Positions 1-6,211 of a stretch of 6,592 bases of DNA are shown here, piece by piece (position 1 is the stretch's first letter; every line of letters begins with the position of its first letter). The position numbers were made by a program, and so were the translations under genes. The notes below the pieces were generated by a model. It ran no database searches. It saw only the letters and a list, made by a program, of their open reading frames with translations, and was not told the origin of the DNA. This DNA comes from Candidatus Thorarchaeota archaeon (GTDB lineage: Archaea > Asgardarchaeota > Thorarchaeia > Thorarchaeales > Thorarchaeaceae): the NCBI GenBank assembly GCA_016841005.1, contig JAEORG010000403.1:1-6592 (forward strand), in the 5' to 3' direction.

Positions 1-40
1 CACCGAACTATTAATTGGATAGATGTCATCCCTAGCTGTC

Positions 41-50
41 AGGAAAGAGG
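41..50 (+). promoter_or_regulatory. Purine-rich ribosome binding site of fumC
   Basis: The run AGGAAAGAGG lies directly before the fumC reading frame. Three in-frame start codons follow: TTG 51, GTG 57 and TTG 60. GAGG ends at base 50, so it touches TTG 51, lies 6 bases from GTG 57 and 9 bases from TTG 60. Normal spacing therefore favours 57 or 60 over 51. Confidence 0.6.
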
Positions 51-1442
51 TTGATTGTGTTGAGCACGAGAAAAGAGAAGGATGCCCTCGGAGAACTGGA
101 GGTCCCTGCTGATGTGTATTGGGGGATAAACACCGAACGTGCCATTCGTAATTTCAAAATAAGCGGAAGACGTATGCCTGAGGAGTTCATCATTGCTCTA
201 GCACATGTGAAAAAGGCGTGTCTACTAGCCAATATCGAAAATGGTTCTATAGAAAATGAAATCGGTAATGCTCTGAAGAAGGCTGTAGATGAAATAATTC
301 TTGAAGATAAGCACCTCGACCAATTTCCAGTTGATATATACCAGACTGGTTCTGGAACTCAAACGAATATGAACATGAATGAGGTCTTGGCAAATCGAGC
401 TAATGAGATTCTGGGTCACCCGTTAGGGAAAAAATCTCCAGTGCATCCAAATGACCATGTCAATAAAGGCCAATCAAGCAATGATGTGATACCCACAGCA
501 ATGCATGTTGCAGCATTAATTTCTCTTACACAACATCTAATGCCAGCTGTAGGAAATCTTATGCGTACATTAGAGGACAAAGTAAAGGAATTCGTGGGTG
601 TAATAAAAATCGGAAGAACACATCTTCAAGATGCAGTGCCAATTCCGCTATCAATGGAATTCAATGTGTATAGAGCACAAATTATTGCAAGCTTTAACGA
701 GTTACAGAATACTCGGGATGATCTCATCCTTCTCCCAATCGGTGGAACTGCACTTGGAACTGGATTAAATGCTGATTCGGGATTTGATGTTGCAGTTGTA
801 AAATTTCTGAGCAAGAATCTCCGTTTTCCATTTGAAGTCAATCCAGTGAAAGCAGAAGGAATCGCTTCTCATCGAGCTTTGGTCAAGTTAAGCAGTGCTT
901 TACGATTACTTGCGCTAAGCTGTATGAAGATGGCGAATGACATACGATGGATGGCATCTGGTCCCAGAGCAGGTTTGGGTGAGTTATTGATACCTGAGAA
1001 CGAACCAGGTTCTTCAATAATGCCAGGAAAAGTCAATCCTACACAATCCGAATCGCTGATTCAGGTTGCACTCCAGGTCATAGGTCTTGATGCTGCAATT
1101 GCGATGGGAGAAGGATATGGTAGTCTCCTAGATCTCAATGTAGCAAAACCGATGATGATTACCAATATCTTGGAGGCGATGAGTCTTCTTTCTAAAGGAA
1201 TCAACAGTTTTGTGACACATTGCCTTGCTGGTGTCCGTCCGAACTTACCAGTGATTAAGCATCATCTTGAACGTAGCCTCATGATTGTTACAAAACTTTC
1301 ACCGGTGATTGGGTACGATAAAGCAGGTGAGATTGCCAGAAGAGCACTTGAAAGTGGCAAGACAATCCGTCAAACTATAGACGAGATGGGACTTGAAATT
1401 GAAGATTTGGATAGACTGTTAGACCCTGCAGACATGGTGTAG
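51..1442 (+). CDS. fumC: Class II fumarate hydratase (fumarase C)
   Basis: The enzyme reversibly hydrates fumarate to (S)-malate in the TCA cycle. It is a cytosolic, iron-free homotetramer of the aspartase/fumarase superfamily. Numbered from TTG 51, it shows GSGTQTNMNMNEVLANRA (about 100-117), the B-site VHPNDHVN with H132, SSNDVIPTAMH, GRTHLQDA with catalytic H191, and the superfamily signature GSSIMPGKVNP at 320-330 with S321 as the catalytic serine. The G in MPGKVNP points to fumarase; aspartases usually have MPAKVNP. The length of 463 aa is close to the roughly 467 of E. coli FumC, and the frame is intact with a complete C-terminus (LDPADMV). Starting at TTG 60 would put the key residues at the E. 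coli numbers (H188, S318), and the Shine-Dalgarno spacing also favours 57 or 60, so the true start may be 6-9 bases downstream. It lies 78 bases before sdhA on the same strand, so co-transcription with the next step of the pathway is likely. Function is very secure; only the start is uncertain. Confidence 0.97.
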   Translation: MIVLSTRKEKDALGELEVPADVYWGINTERAIRNFKISGRRMPEEFIIALAHVKKACLLANIENGSIENEIGNALKKAVDEIILEDKHLDQFPVDIYQTGSGTQTNMNMNEVLANRANEILGHPLGKKSPVHPNDHVNKGQSSNDVIPTAMHVAALISLTQHLMPAVGNLMRTLEDKVKEFVGVIKIGRTHLQDAVPIPLSMEFNVYRAQIIASFNELQNTRDDLILLPIGGTALGTGLNADSGFDVAVVKFLSKNLRFPFEVNPVKAEGIASHRALVKLSSALRLLALSCMKMANDIRWMASGPRAGLGELLIPENEPGSSIMPGKVNPTQSESLIQVALQVIGLDAAIAMGEGYGSLLDLNVAKPMMITNILEAMSLLSKGINSFVTHCLAGVRPNLPVIKHHLERSLMIVTKLSPVIGYDKAGEIARRALESGKTIRQTIDEMGLEIEDLDRLLDPADMV

Positions 1443-1504
1443 TCATTCATACTATCCATAACAAAACCCTCTTGAGTGCTATTACGCTTTACCAAAACTA
1501 AGTC

Positions 1505-1510
1505 AGGAGG
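1505..1510 (+). promoter_or_regulatory. Strong ribosome binding site of sdhA
   Basis: A perfect AGGAGG stands 10 bases before TTG 1521 and fixes this rare start codon for sdhA. No ATG or GTG in the same frame lies nearby. The rest of the 78-base gap after fumC shows no convincing TATA box or terminator, which fits read-through from fumC. Confidence 0.75.
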
Positions 1511-1520
1511 ATAATATCGG

Positions 1521-3200
1521 TTGGTTCAAGAGCACGATGTGTTAATTATTGGAGCTGGGCTTTCAGGTTTACGAGTAGCTATCGAGTTAGCTGAAGCTCA
1601 TGATGTCGCAATCATCACAAAAGTACATCCTCTACGATCGCACTCAGTTGCGGCGCAAGGTGGTATTAATGCCGCAATGGGTAAAGACGATTCTTGGGAA
1701 ACTCATGCGTTTGATACAGTAAAAGGAGCTGATTACTTAGCTGACCAAGATGCTGTAGAAATTCTCACAAGAGAAGCTCCTAATGCAGTGATTGAGAATG
1801 AAAGATGGGGTACAGCATTTTCTAGGAACGATGACGGGACGATAGCACAGAGACCTTTTGGTGGCGCTGGTTTTCCAAGAACCTGTTATACTGCTGACCG
1901 TACTGGACATAATTTACTTCATACAACATACGAACAGGCATTACGTCTTGGAGTTAAGATCTACGAAGAATTCTTTGTTACTTCCCTAGTTCGAAATGAA
2001 TCGTCTGTTGTTGGAGTAACTGCACTTGAAATTGCAACTGGTGAGGTACTTGGATTTGCTGCCAAGGCAGTTGTGATTGCAACTGGTGGTTTTGGAAGAG
2101 TTTATGCCAGGTCTACAAATGCGCTGATAAACACCGGGGATGGTTGTGCAATCGCCCTGCGTGCAGGAGTTCCGTTGAAAGACATGGAATTCGTCCAATT
2201 CCATCCAACTACACTTTACGGTTCTAGCATTCTGATGTCAGAGGGTGCACGAGGAGAAGGTGGGATTCTTCTAAATGCTAATGGAGAGCGTTTCATGAAA
2301 AGGTACGCTCCTGAAAAAATGGACCTCGCACCAAGAGATATTGTAGCACGTGCAATCAGAACCGAAATACTAGAAGGTAGAGGATTTGAGAATGAATATG
2401 TACACCTTGATCTAACCCATCTAGGCAGAGAGAAAATTCTTGAACGATTACCTGGAATTCGTGAGATTAGTATATATTTCGCAGATGTTGACCCAATCGA
2501 CGAACCAATTCCTGTCCAACCTGGACAGCATTATTCTATGGGTGGGATTGATTGTGACAAACATGGTTCCACATCACTTCGTGGTCTATATGCTGTTGGA
2601 GAAGCCTCATGCCTCAGTGTTCACGGAGCAAACAGGCTTGGAGGAAATTCGCTTCTGGAAACACTTGTTTTTGGGAGAGTTGTTGGAAGAGCAGTTAGGG
2701 AATTTATAAAAACTGCAGAACATCAATCGACACAACTTGTTGATGAACAAGTCTTCAAATGTAGGGAACACCTCCAAGAGTTAATCATCAGAGAAACTGG
2801 AGAATCTCCAGCAGACATTCGTAAAACTCTCACAGAAACCATGGATGCCAAGGTTGGTGTATTTAGACAACCTGAAGAAATCGAAGAGGCACTAGAAGTC
2901 ATTAGAGAACAAAGAAAACGGTTTGAATCAGTTGCATTGGGAGAGGTTGATAAGAAATTCAATTACTCCTTGGTTCGAGCATTGGAGTTGAAGAATCTAA
3001 TCGATTTGGCTGAGGCAATCGCCTTTGGAGCATTAATGAGAGAAGAGAGCAGGGGAGCTCATTGGCGTTTGGATTTTCCAAAACGTGATGATGAACGTTT
3101 TCTAAAACATACTCTGGCAATTATGTCTGGTAATGTAATGAGAATTGAATACAAAGATGTGAATCTTGGGACGTTTGAAGTTAAGGAGAGGACTTACTAA
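1521..3200 (+). CDS. sdhA: Succinate dehydrogenase/fumarate reductase flavoprotein subunit
   Basis: This catalytic FAD subunit interconverts succinate and fumarate and passes electrons to SdhB. Residues 1-30 form the Rossmann FAD site (DVLIIGAGLSG). RSHSVAAQGGIN carries H41, the expected site of covalent 8-alpha-histidyl FAD. QFHPTTLYG holds H228 and GARGEGG follows. DLAPRDIVAR contains R272, the equivalent of the proton-shuttle arginine (R286 in E. coli SdhA). QHYSMGGI has H337, and VHGANRLGGNSLLE has R372, both substrate ligands in the family. The C-terminus keeps the KxRxY ending (VKERTY). The length of 559 aa is slightly shorter than E. coli SdhA (588). The homologous L-aspartate oxidase NadB is unlikely, because the covalent-FAD histidine and the RLGGNSLL sequence are present and sdhB is adjacent. 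The stop overlaps the sdhB start by one base. Sequence alone does not tell whether the enzyme works mainly as dehydrogenase or fumarate reductase. Confidence 0.96.
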   Translation: MVQEHDVLIIGAGLSGLRVAIELAEAHDVAIITKVHPLRSHSVAAQGGINAAMGKDDSWETHAFDTVKGADYLADQDAVEILTREAPNAVIENERWGTAFSRNDDGTIAQRPFGGAGFPRTCYTADRTGHNLLHTTYEQALRLGVKIYEEFFVTSLVRNESSVVGVTALEIATGEVLGFAAKAVVIATGGFGRVYARSTNALINTGDGCAIALRAGVPLKDMEFVQFHPTTLYGSSILMSEGARGEGGILLNANGERFMKRYAPEKMDLAPRDIVARAIRTEILEGRGFENEYVHLDLTHLGREKILERLPGIREISIYFADVDPIDEPIPVQPGQHYSMGGIDCDKHGSTSLRGLYAVGEASCLSVHGANRLGGNSLLETLVFGRVVGRAVREFIKTAEHQSTQLVDEQVFKCREHLQELIIRETGESPADIRKTLTETMDAKVGVFRQPEEIEEALEVIREQRKRFESVALGEVDKKFNYSLVRALELKNLIDLAEAIAFGALMREESRGAHWRLDFPKRDDERFLKHTLAIMSGNVMRIEYKDVNLGTFEVKERTY

Positions 3201-3928
3201 TGATTTTCAGAATCGCAAGAAGTAGAGATGGTGGATCTATAACTCACTATGATTTGTATAAAGTCCAGACTCGGAAGGGGATGACAGTTCTCGATGCGTT
3301 ATTCCAGATTCAAGATAAGATGGATTCATCACTTGCGTTCAGATACTCATGCCGAGGTGCAGTATGTGGAAGTTGTGCTGTGCTCATCGATAAAGAGCCC
3401 AGATTGGCCTGTAGGACTCAAGTATCTACGATAAAAAGTGAATCTCTGAAGTTACAACCATTTCCCCCTTTAACTGAGATTCCCTCCGGCTGGGATAAGG
3501 CAACAGAGATTCTCATTGAACCTTTACCTAATCTACCAATCTTGAAGGACCTTGTAGTCGATATGGTGAACTTCTATGACGCATTAAAAGAATTGGAACT
3601 TTGGGAAAGCCCTACTGTGGGTGATAAACCACGAAATCAGAGTCCCGAAGATAGGAAGAGGATTGAACGTTATGTCAACTGTATTCTCTGTGCTATTTGT
3701 TATGGCTCTTGTCCTGTGAATTATAAGAATGATGAATATGTGGGACCTGCAGCTTTAGCTAAAGCATGGAGATTCAATCAAGATTCACGGAATCTTGAAG
3801 CGGATCGATACTTGGTGAGAGCGCAGGGAAATAATGGCGTTCCATTATGTGACTTGGTCATGAACTGTGTTAAATCGTGTCCGAAAGGTGTTGCTCCTGG
3901 TGGTGCTATTCGGAAGATGAAGCAATAG
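3200..3928 (+). CDS. sdhB: Succinate dehydrogenase/fumarate reductase iron-sulfur subunit
   Basis: This subunit relays electrons from SdhA through three iron-sulfur clusters. The N-terminal ferredoxin domain has the [2Fe-2S] ligands C51, C56, C59 and C71 (SCRGAVCGSC...LAC). The C-terminal domain has CILCAICYGSCP with C161, C164, C167 and C171, then C217, C223 and C227 in CDLVMNCVKSCPKG. By comparison with E. coli SdhB, C161/C164/C167/C227 bind [4Fe-4S] and C171/C217/C223 bind [3Fe-4S], so the set is complete. The length of 242 aa equals a plain SdhB; there is no fused HdrB-like CCG domain as in thiol:fumarate reductase TfrB. The ATG overlaps the sdhA stop (TAATG), and a purine run AAGGAGAGG at 3183-3191 precedes it, indicating translational coupling and equimolar synthesis. 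Oddities are the absence of sdhC/sdhD downstream, and D218 where E. coli SdhB has H207 near the quinone/haem site. Confidence 0.96.
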   Translation: MIFRIARSRDGGSITHYDLYKVQTRKGMTVLDALFQIQDKMDSSLAFRYSCRGAVCGSCAVLIDKEPRLACRTQVSTIKSESLKLQPFPPLTEIPSGWDKATEILIEPLPNLPILKDLVVDMVNFYDALKELELWESPTVGDKPRNQSPEDRKRIERYVNCILCAICYGSCPVNYKNDEYVGPAALAKAWRFNQDSRNLEADRYLVRAQGNNGVPLCDLVMNCVKSCPKGVAPGGAIRKMKQ

Positions 3929-3952
3929 TACAGAAGATTAATTTCAGAATCC

Positions 3953-3958
3953 TTTATA
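3953..3958 (+). promoter_or_regulatory. Candidate archaeal TATA box for the membrane-protein gene
   Basis: TTTATA, within CCTTTATACA, lies about 40 bases before GTG 3993. Archaeal transcription normally starts about 25 bases after the TATA centre, which would give a start near 3980 and a short leader. A small inverted repeat, TACAT-G-ATGTA at 3969-3979, falls just before that point and could be an operator or chance. No clear BRE is visible. The element suggests that the membrane-protein gene is transcribed separately from sdhAB. Confidence 0.4.
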
Positions 3959-3992
3959 CAACACTAATTACATGATGTATTGGTGGTAAGAG

Positions 3993-5024
3993 GTGGATTT
4001 CATTATCCGTTTTTTTGAAAAACTATTTCAAACTCGGTTACCTTTGTTATCTTCCCTCTTTAATTTCATTATCACAATGATTTCTTCATTGAGCCTCTCA
4101 TTGGTCCTAGTGATTAACACACCCAGAAGGTCAATAATTTACTCTAACATTATTTTCGTTTCAATTGTTGTAGGAGTATTGATACAGATTGTACTGATTG
4201 GTTTGTTGACTATGAGATTCCAATATCCTGAAGGTGAGATGAACGCGATATTTACAAAAATTAAGCGTAAATTGTTATTGCGAAATGATGTTATAATATG
4301 GAGTAGAAAAAGCCTCAAACCATATGCTGTGATTTTCTCTACTCCTATTCAACGGGCGATAATAATCTCCACATCTATGATTCATTTGATGAGGAGAATG
4401 CCACAAGAAGCTGAGGTTCTACTTGCTGAAAAGATGCTTTCTGTAGATAGGCAAAGAGTCTTTCTTCTCCCTGCAACTATGGTTTCACTTTTCATTTTCA
4501 CATCTCTATCAACATTTGAATATCTCTCAGTTATACGATATCTCGGAGGTAATATTTCTGGCCTCTATTCTGTATTTTTCACTTTATGTTTGGTTGTCGG
4601 TATCGTTTTTTTGGTCTTACGGAGTATTCTTTGGGTTCGTGGTCCAGAAACTGTGATTATTACGCAGGAGTGGGGGCTACATCCACGAATTGCTGAACAG
4701 CAGCTAATTGCAGATCATCTTTTTTCAGATGAAGAAATTAAATTTCGTTTGCGAAATATAAGAAGAGATGAGGAACAGAGTCGTTTCACGAGAAGAATAC
4801 TACTTTTCTTGCTAAGCATGGTACCTATCATTTTTGGTCTTTTCATTATTTTCATAATTCTAGCATATCTTGGTTTGTACATCTACGGTTATGGTGTACT
4901 ATTTGGACTTCCAACTATCATTTTCTTTATCTTCTACTATTCATTAAAAAACAGAGACTCAACAGCGCTTGAGGAACTCTGGAACGAGGCGGAGGTCATT
5001 CAAGATCCCATTTGGCTTGACTAG
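3993..5024 (+). CDS. Six-helix membrane protein, possible inactive M48/HtpX-like peptidase homologue
   Basis: I do not recognise this 343-aa protein with certainty. Hydrophobic segments lie at about 19-41, 50-74, 156-178, 190-214, 269-297 and 300-318, suggesting six membrane helices. The loop at 75-155 and the segment 215-268 are polar, and the C-terminus is acidic. The arrangement of two helices, polar domain, two helices, polar domain matches HtpX-type M48 metalloproteases. Residues 110-169 also align by eye with the HtpX core: PYAVIFSTP resembles PNAFATG, IIISTSMIHLM resembles VAVSTGLLQNM, and EAEVLLAEKMLS resembles EAEAVIAHEISH. At the zinc motif the protein has E146-K-M-L-S150 instead of HExxH, so the two histidines and the catalytic glutamate are missing. 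E219 in VRGPET sits near where the third ligand of HtpX (E222) would be. If the homology holds, it is a pseudoprotease; otherwise it is an unclassified membrane protein. It is not an obvious SdhC/D. The start is GTG 3993: an in-frame TAA at 3987 blocks the upstream ATGs, and GGTGGT at 3982-3987 may serve as a weak ribosome site. Confidence 0.85.
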   Translation: MDFIIRFFEKLFQTRLPLLSSLFNFIITMISSLSLSLVLVINTPRRSIIYSNIIFVSIVVGVLIQIVLIGLLTMRFQYPEGEMNAIFTKIKRKLLLRNDVIIWSRKSLKPYAVIFSTPIQRAIIISTSMIHLMRRMPQEAEVLLAEKMLSVDRQRVFLLPATMVSLFIFTSLSTFEYLSVIRYLGGNISGLYSVFFTLCLVVGIVFLVLRSILWVRGPETVIITQEWGLHPRIAEQQLIADHLFSDEEIKFRLRNIRRDEEQSRFTRRILLFLLSMVPIIFGLFIIFIILAYLGLYIYGYGVLFGLPTIIFFIFYYSLKNRDSTALEELWNEAEVIQDPIWLD

Positions 5025-5047
5025 ACCTTAGACTCAGAGTTCGTATA

Positions 5048-5066
5048 CTTGAATCTACGATTCAAG
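5048..5066. terminator. Perfect 8-bp inverted repeat between convergent genes
   Basis: CTTGAATC (5048-5055), a TAC loop and GATTCAAG (5059-5066) form a perfect hairpin. It lies 23 bases after the stop of the + strand membrane-protein gene and covers the stop codon (5055-5057) of the - strand methyltransferase. That position suits a bidirectional 3' end or mRNA stabiliser. No T-run follows on either strand, and archaeal terminators normally depend on T-runs, so the terminator role is an inference from position. Confidence 0.45.
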
Positions 5067-6098
5067 CTGAATCATTTCATACGATCCTTCTGCATGAATC
5101 TCCTTCAATCTCTTCTCTGATAATTCGATTGCTACAGAAGTCGAATCGCAAATAATCCATCTTCTATCAAGTTGATGAGCAGCAATTGCAGTAGTTCCAG
5201 ATCCTGCGAAGAAATCACATACGATATCTCCTTTGTCTGTAGCTGATTCAATTACACGATATAATAATGCAAGTGGCTTTTGTGTTAAAAATCCTGAATA
5301 CTCGCTTGACGACCCTTGGATAGGTGGAATATCCAACCAAAGGTCTGACACTAGAACACCCGGACTATCATCAAGATATTGTTTCTTAGAATATCGTCCA
5401 TTACGACTTGTATAGATGAGGTTTGATGCCCACCAGTCATCTAGTGTTTCTTTTCTATAGAGATATGGAGCTATCCTACCTCTCCATTCAAACTGCTTAC
5501 GTGATTTGGTTCTTTGGATTCCTTGTGCTTCAATCTCAATCAGCCTAAACCTACCTCTTTCATCTTTGTAGCTATATGGCCTTAGTGAACTATCATCATG
5601 CACTCGATAAACAGGATTGGTGCGAAATCTTGTTGAATCCGCTGCATAAAGTAGAATCACATCATGCTGAGACCCAAATCCTCTACTCTGTGCTTTCGGA
5701 CTATTTGTCCTCTTCCAAATTATCTCATTAGCAAAGTTTTGGTATCCAAATACTTCGTCCATTATTGTTTTGATATAGTGAGAAACATGATAATCGAGAT
5801 GAACCCAAATACTTCCTTCTTCGGAGAGGAGTTCTTTCATTCCTTGCAACCGTTCTCTCATGAAATCTAAATACTCGGAGAGTCCACCGTCCCACTTGTC
5901 AGAGTAAGTATGTTTTTCATTCAGTTGAGGTGCATGGTTCCTATTTGGACTTCCTTTCCTCTTTATACTATAATCAGTGCCTGAGAAATATGGTGGGTCG
6001 ATGTAGATGAGTTTTAGTTTTCCACGATAACCCTGCAGAAGATGTTGGACTGCAACTAAACAATCTCCGTTTAGTATAATATTTCTCTGAGTAGTCAT
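5055..6098 (-). CDS. Stand-alone beta-class DNA methyltransferase (N6-adenine or N4-cytosine)
   Basis: The enzyme should transfer a methyl group from S-adenosylmethionine to an exocyclic amino group of a base in a specific DNA site. Numbered from ATG 6098 (347 aa), NIILNGDCL starts the catalytic fold. Motif IV is DPPY at 34-37, within LIYIDPPYFSGTDYS. GSIWVHLDYHVSHYI (about 95-109) and IIWKR (about 126-130) follow. Residues around 135-255 are variable and probably hold the target-recognition region. TQKP is at 272-275, and the SAM-binding motif I, CDFFAGSGTT, is at 294-303. Motif IV before motif I defines the beta class, and DPPY is commonest in adenine methylases, as in type III Mod proteins. 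At about 350 aa it is much shorter than a typical Mod subunit, and no restriction gene is adjacent, so it may be an orphan or solitary methylase. The target site cannot be read from the sequence. A longer form from TTG 6107 is possible, but that start lies 14 bases from the nearest G-run. ATG 6098 is preferred; it has only a weak GAGAT upstream and may have a very short leader. Confidence 0.93.
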   Translation of the reverse strand: MTTQRNIILNGDCLVAVQHLLQGYRGKLKLIYIDPPYFSGTDYSIKRKGSPNRNHAPQLNEKHTYSDKWDGGLSEYLDFMRERLQGMKELLSEEGSIWVHLDYHVSHYIKTIMDEVFGYQNFANEIIWKRTNSPKAQSRGFGSQHDVILLYAADSTRFRTNPVYRVHDDSSLRPYSYKDERGRFRLIEIEAQGIQRTKSRKQFEWRGRIAPYLYRKETLDDWWASNLIYTSRNGRYSKKQYLDDSPGVLVSDLWLDIPPIQGSSSEYSGFLTQKPLALLYRVIESATDKGDIVCDFFAGSGTTAIAAHQLDRRWIICDSTSVAIELSEKRLKEIHAEGSYEMIQLES

Positions 6099-6196
6099 GT
6101 ATCTCAAATAGCAGAATGCTTCCCCCCTTTTAGGTCTTCATGAGTTCCGACATTGATATTAGAAGCTCCTTACATCAACTGAATTCTCTAATTCAT
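6099..6196. promoter_or_regulatory. Divergent intergenic region with presumed back-to-back promoters
   Basis: The methyltransferase reads left and the exported-protein gene reads right from this stretch, so promoters for both should lie here. Candidates are weak. On the - strand, CCTAAAA (6134-6128) sits about 30 bases before ATG 6098. AT-rich GATATT at 6155-6160 is the best match on the + strand. A C6 run (6122-6127) lies between them. No clear TATA/BRE pair or operator palindrome is visible. Confidence 0.3.
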
Positions 6197-6201
6197 GGAG
6201 G
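6197..6201 (+). promoter_or_regulatory. Ribosome binding site deciding the GTG 6212 start
   Basis: GGAGG stands 10 bases before GTG 6212. This start leaves a clean signal peptide at the N-terminus, while the in-frame ATG at 6140 has no comparable site and would put 24 polar residues in front of the signal peptide. Confidence 0.6.
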
Positions 6202-6211
6202 AAACTGTGCA

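Noticed and set aside
51..1442. fumC as aspartate ammonia-lyase
   Set aside because: The signature reads MPGKVNP, and the VHPNDHVNKGQSSND region is of fumarase type.
2440..2709. 89-aa open frame inside sdhA on the same strand
   Set aside because: It lies wholly within the part of sdhA coding for conserved HYSMGG and ANRLGGNSLL motifs and has no ribosome site of its own.
1521..3200. sdhA as L-aspartate oxidase (nadB)
   Set aside because: The covalent-FAD histidine motif (RSHSVAAQGG), the GANRLGGNSLLE sequence and the overlapping sdhB all indicate a succinate dehydrogenase/fumarate reductase flavoprotein.
3969..3979. Small inverted repeat TACAT-G-ATGTA as a definite operator
   Set aside because: Five-base arms are expected by chance in AT-rich DNA, and no second copy or larger symmetry was seen. 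It is mentioned only in the TATA-box entry.
3972..3989. ATG codons at 3972 and 3975 as starts of the membrane-protein gene
   Set aside because: They are in frame, but a TAA at 3987-3989 stops that frame before the main coding sequence.
3993..5024. Membrane protein downstream of sdhB taken as the missing succinate dehydrogenase anchor (SdhC/SdhD)
   Set aside because: It is 343 aa with six helices and large polar domains, while SdhC/D anchors are about 110-130 aa with three helices. No conserved haem histidine in a helix is seen, and it has its own TATA-like element.
6140..6211. ATG 6140 as the start of the exported protein
   Set aside because: It would add 24 residues before the hydrophobic signal segment and lacks a Shine-Dalgarno site. 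GTG 6212 has GGAGG at 10 bases.
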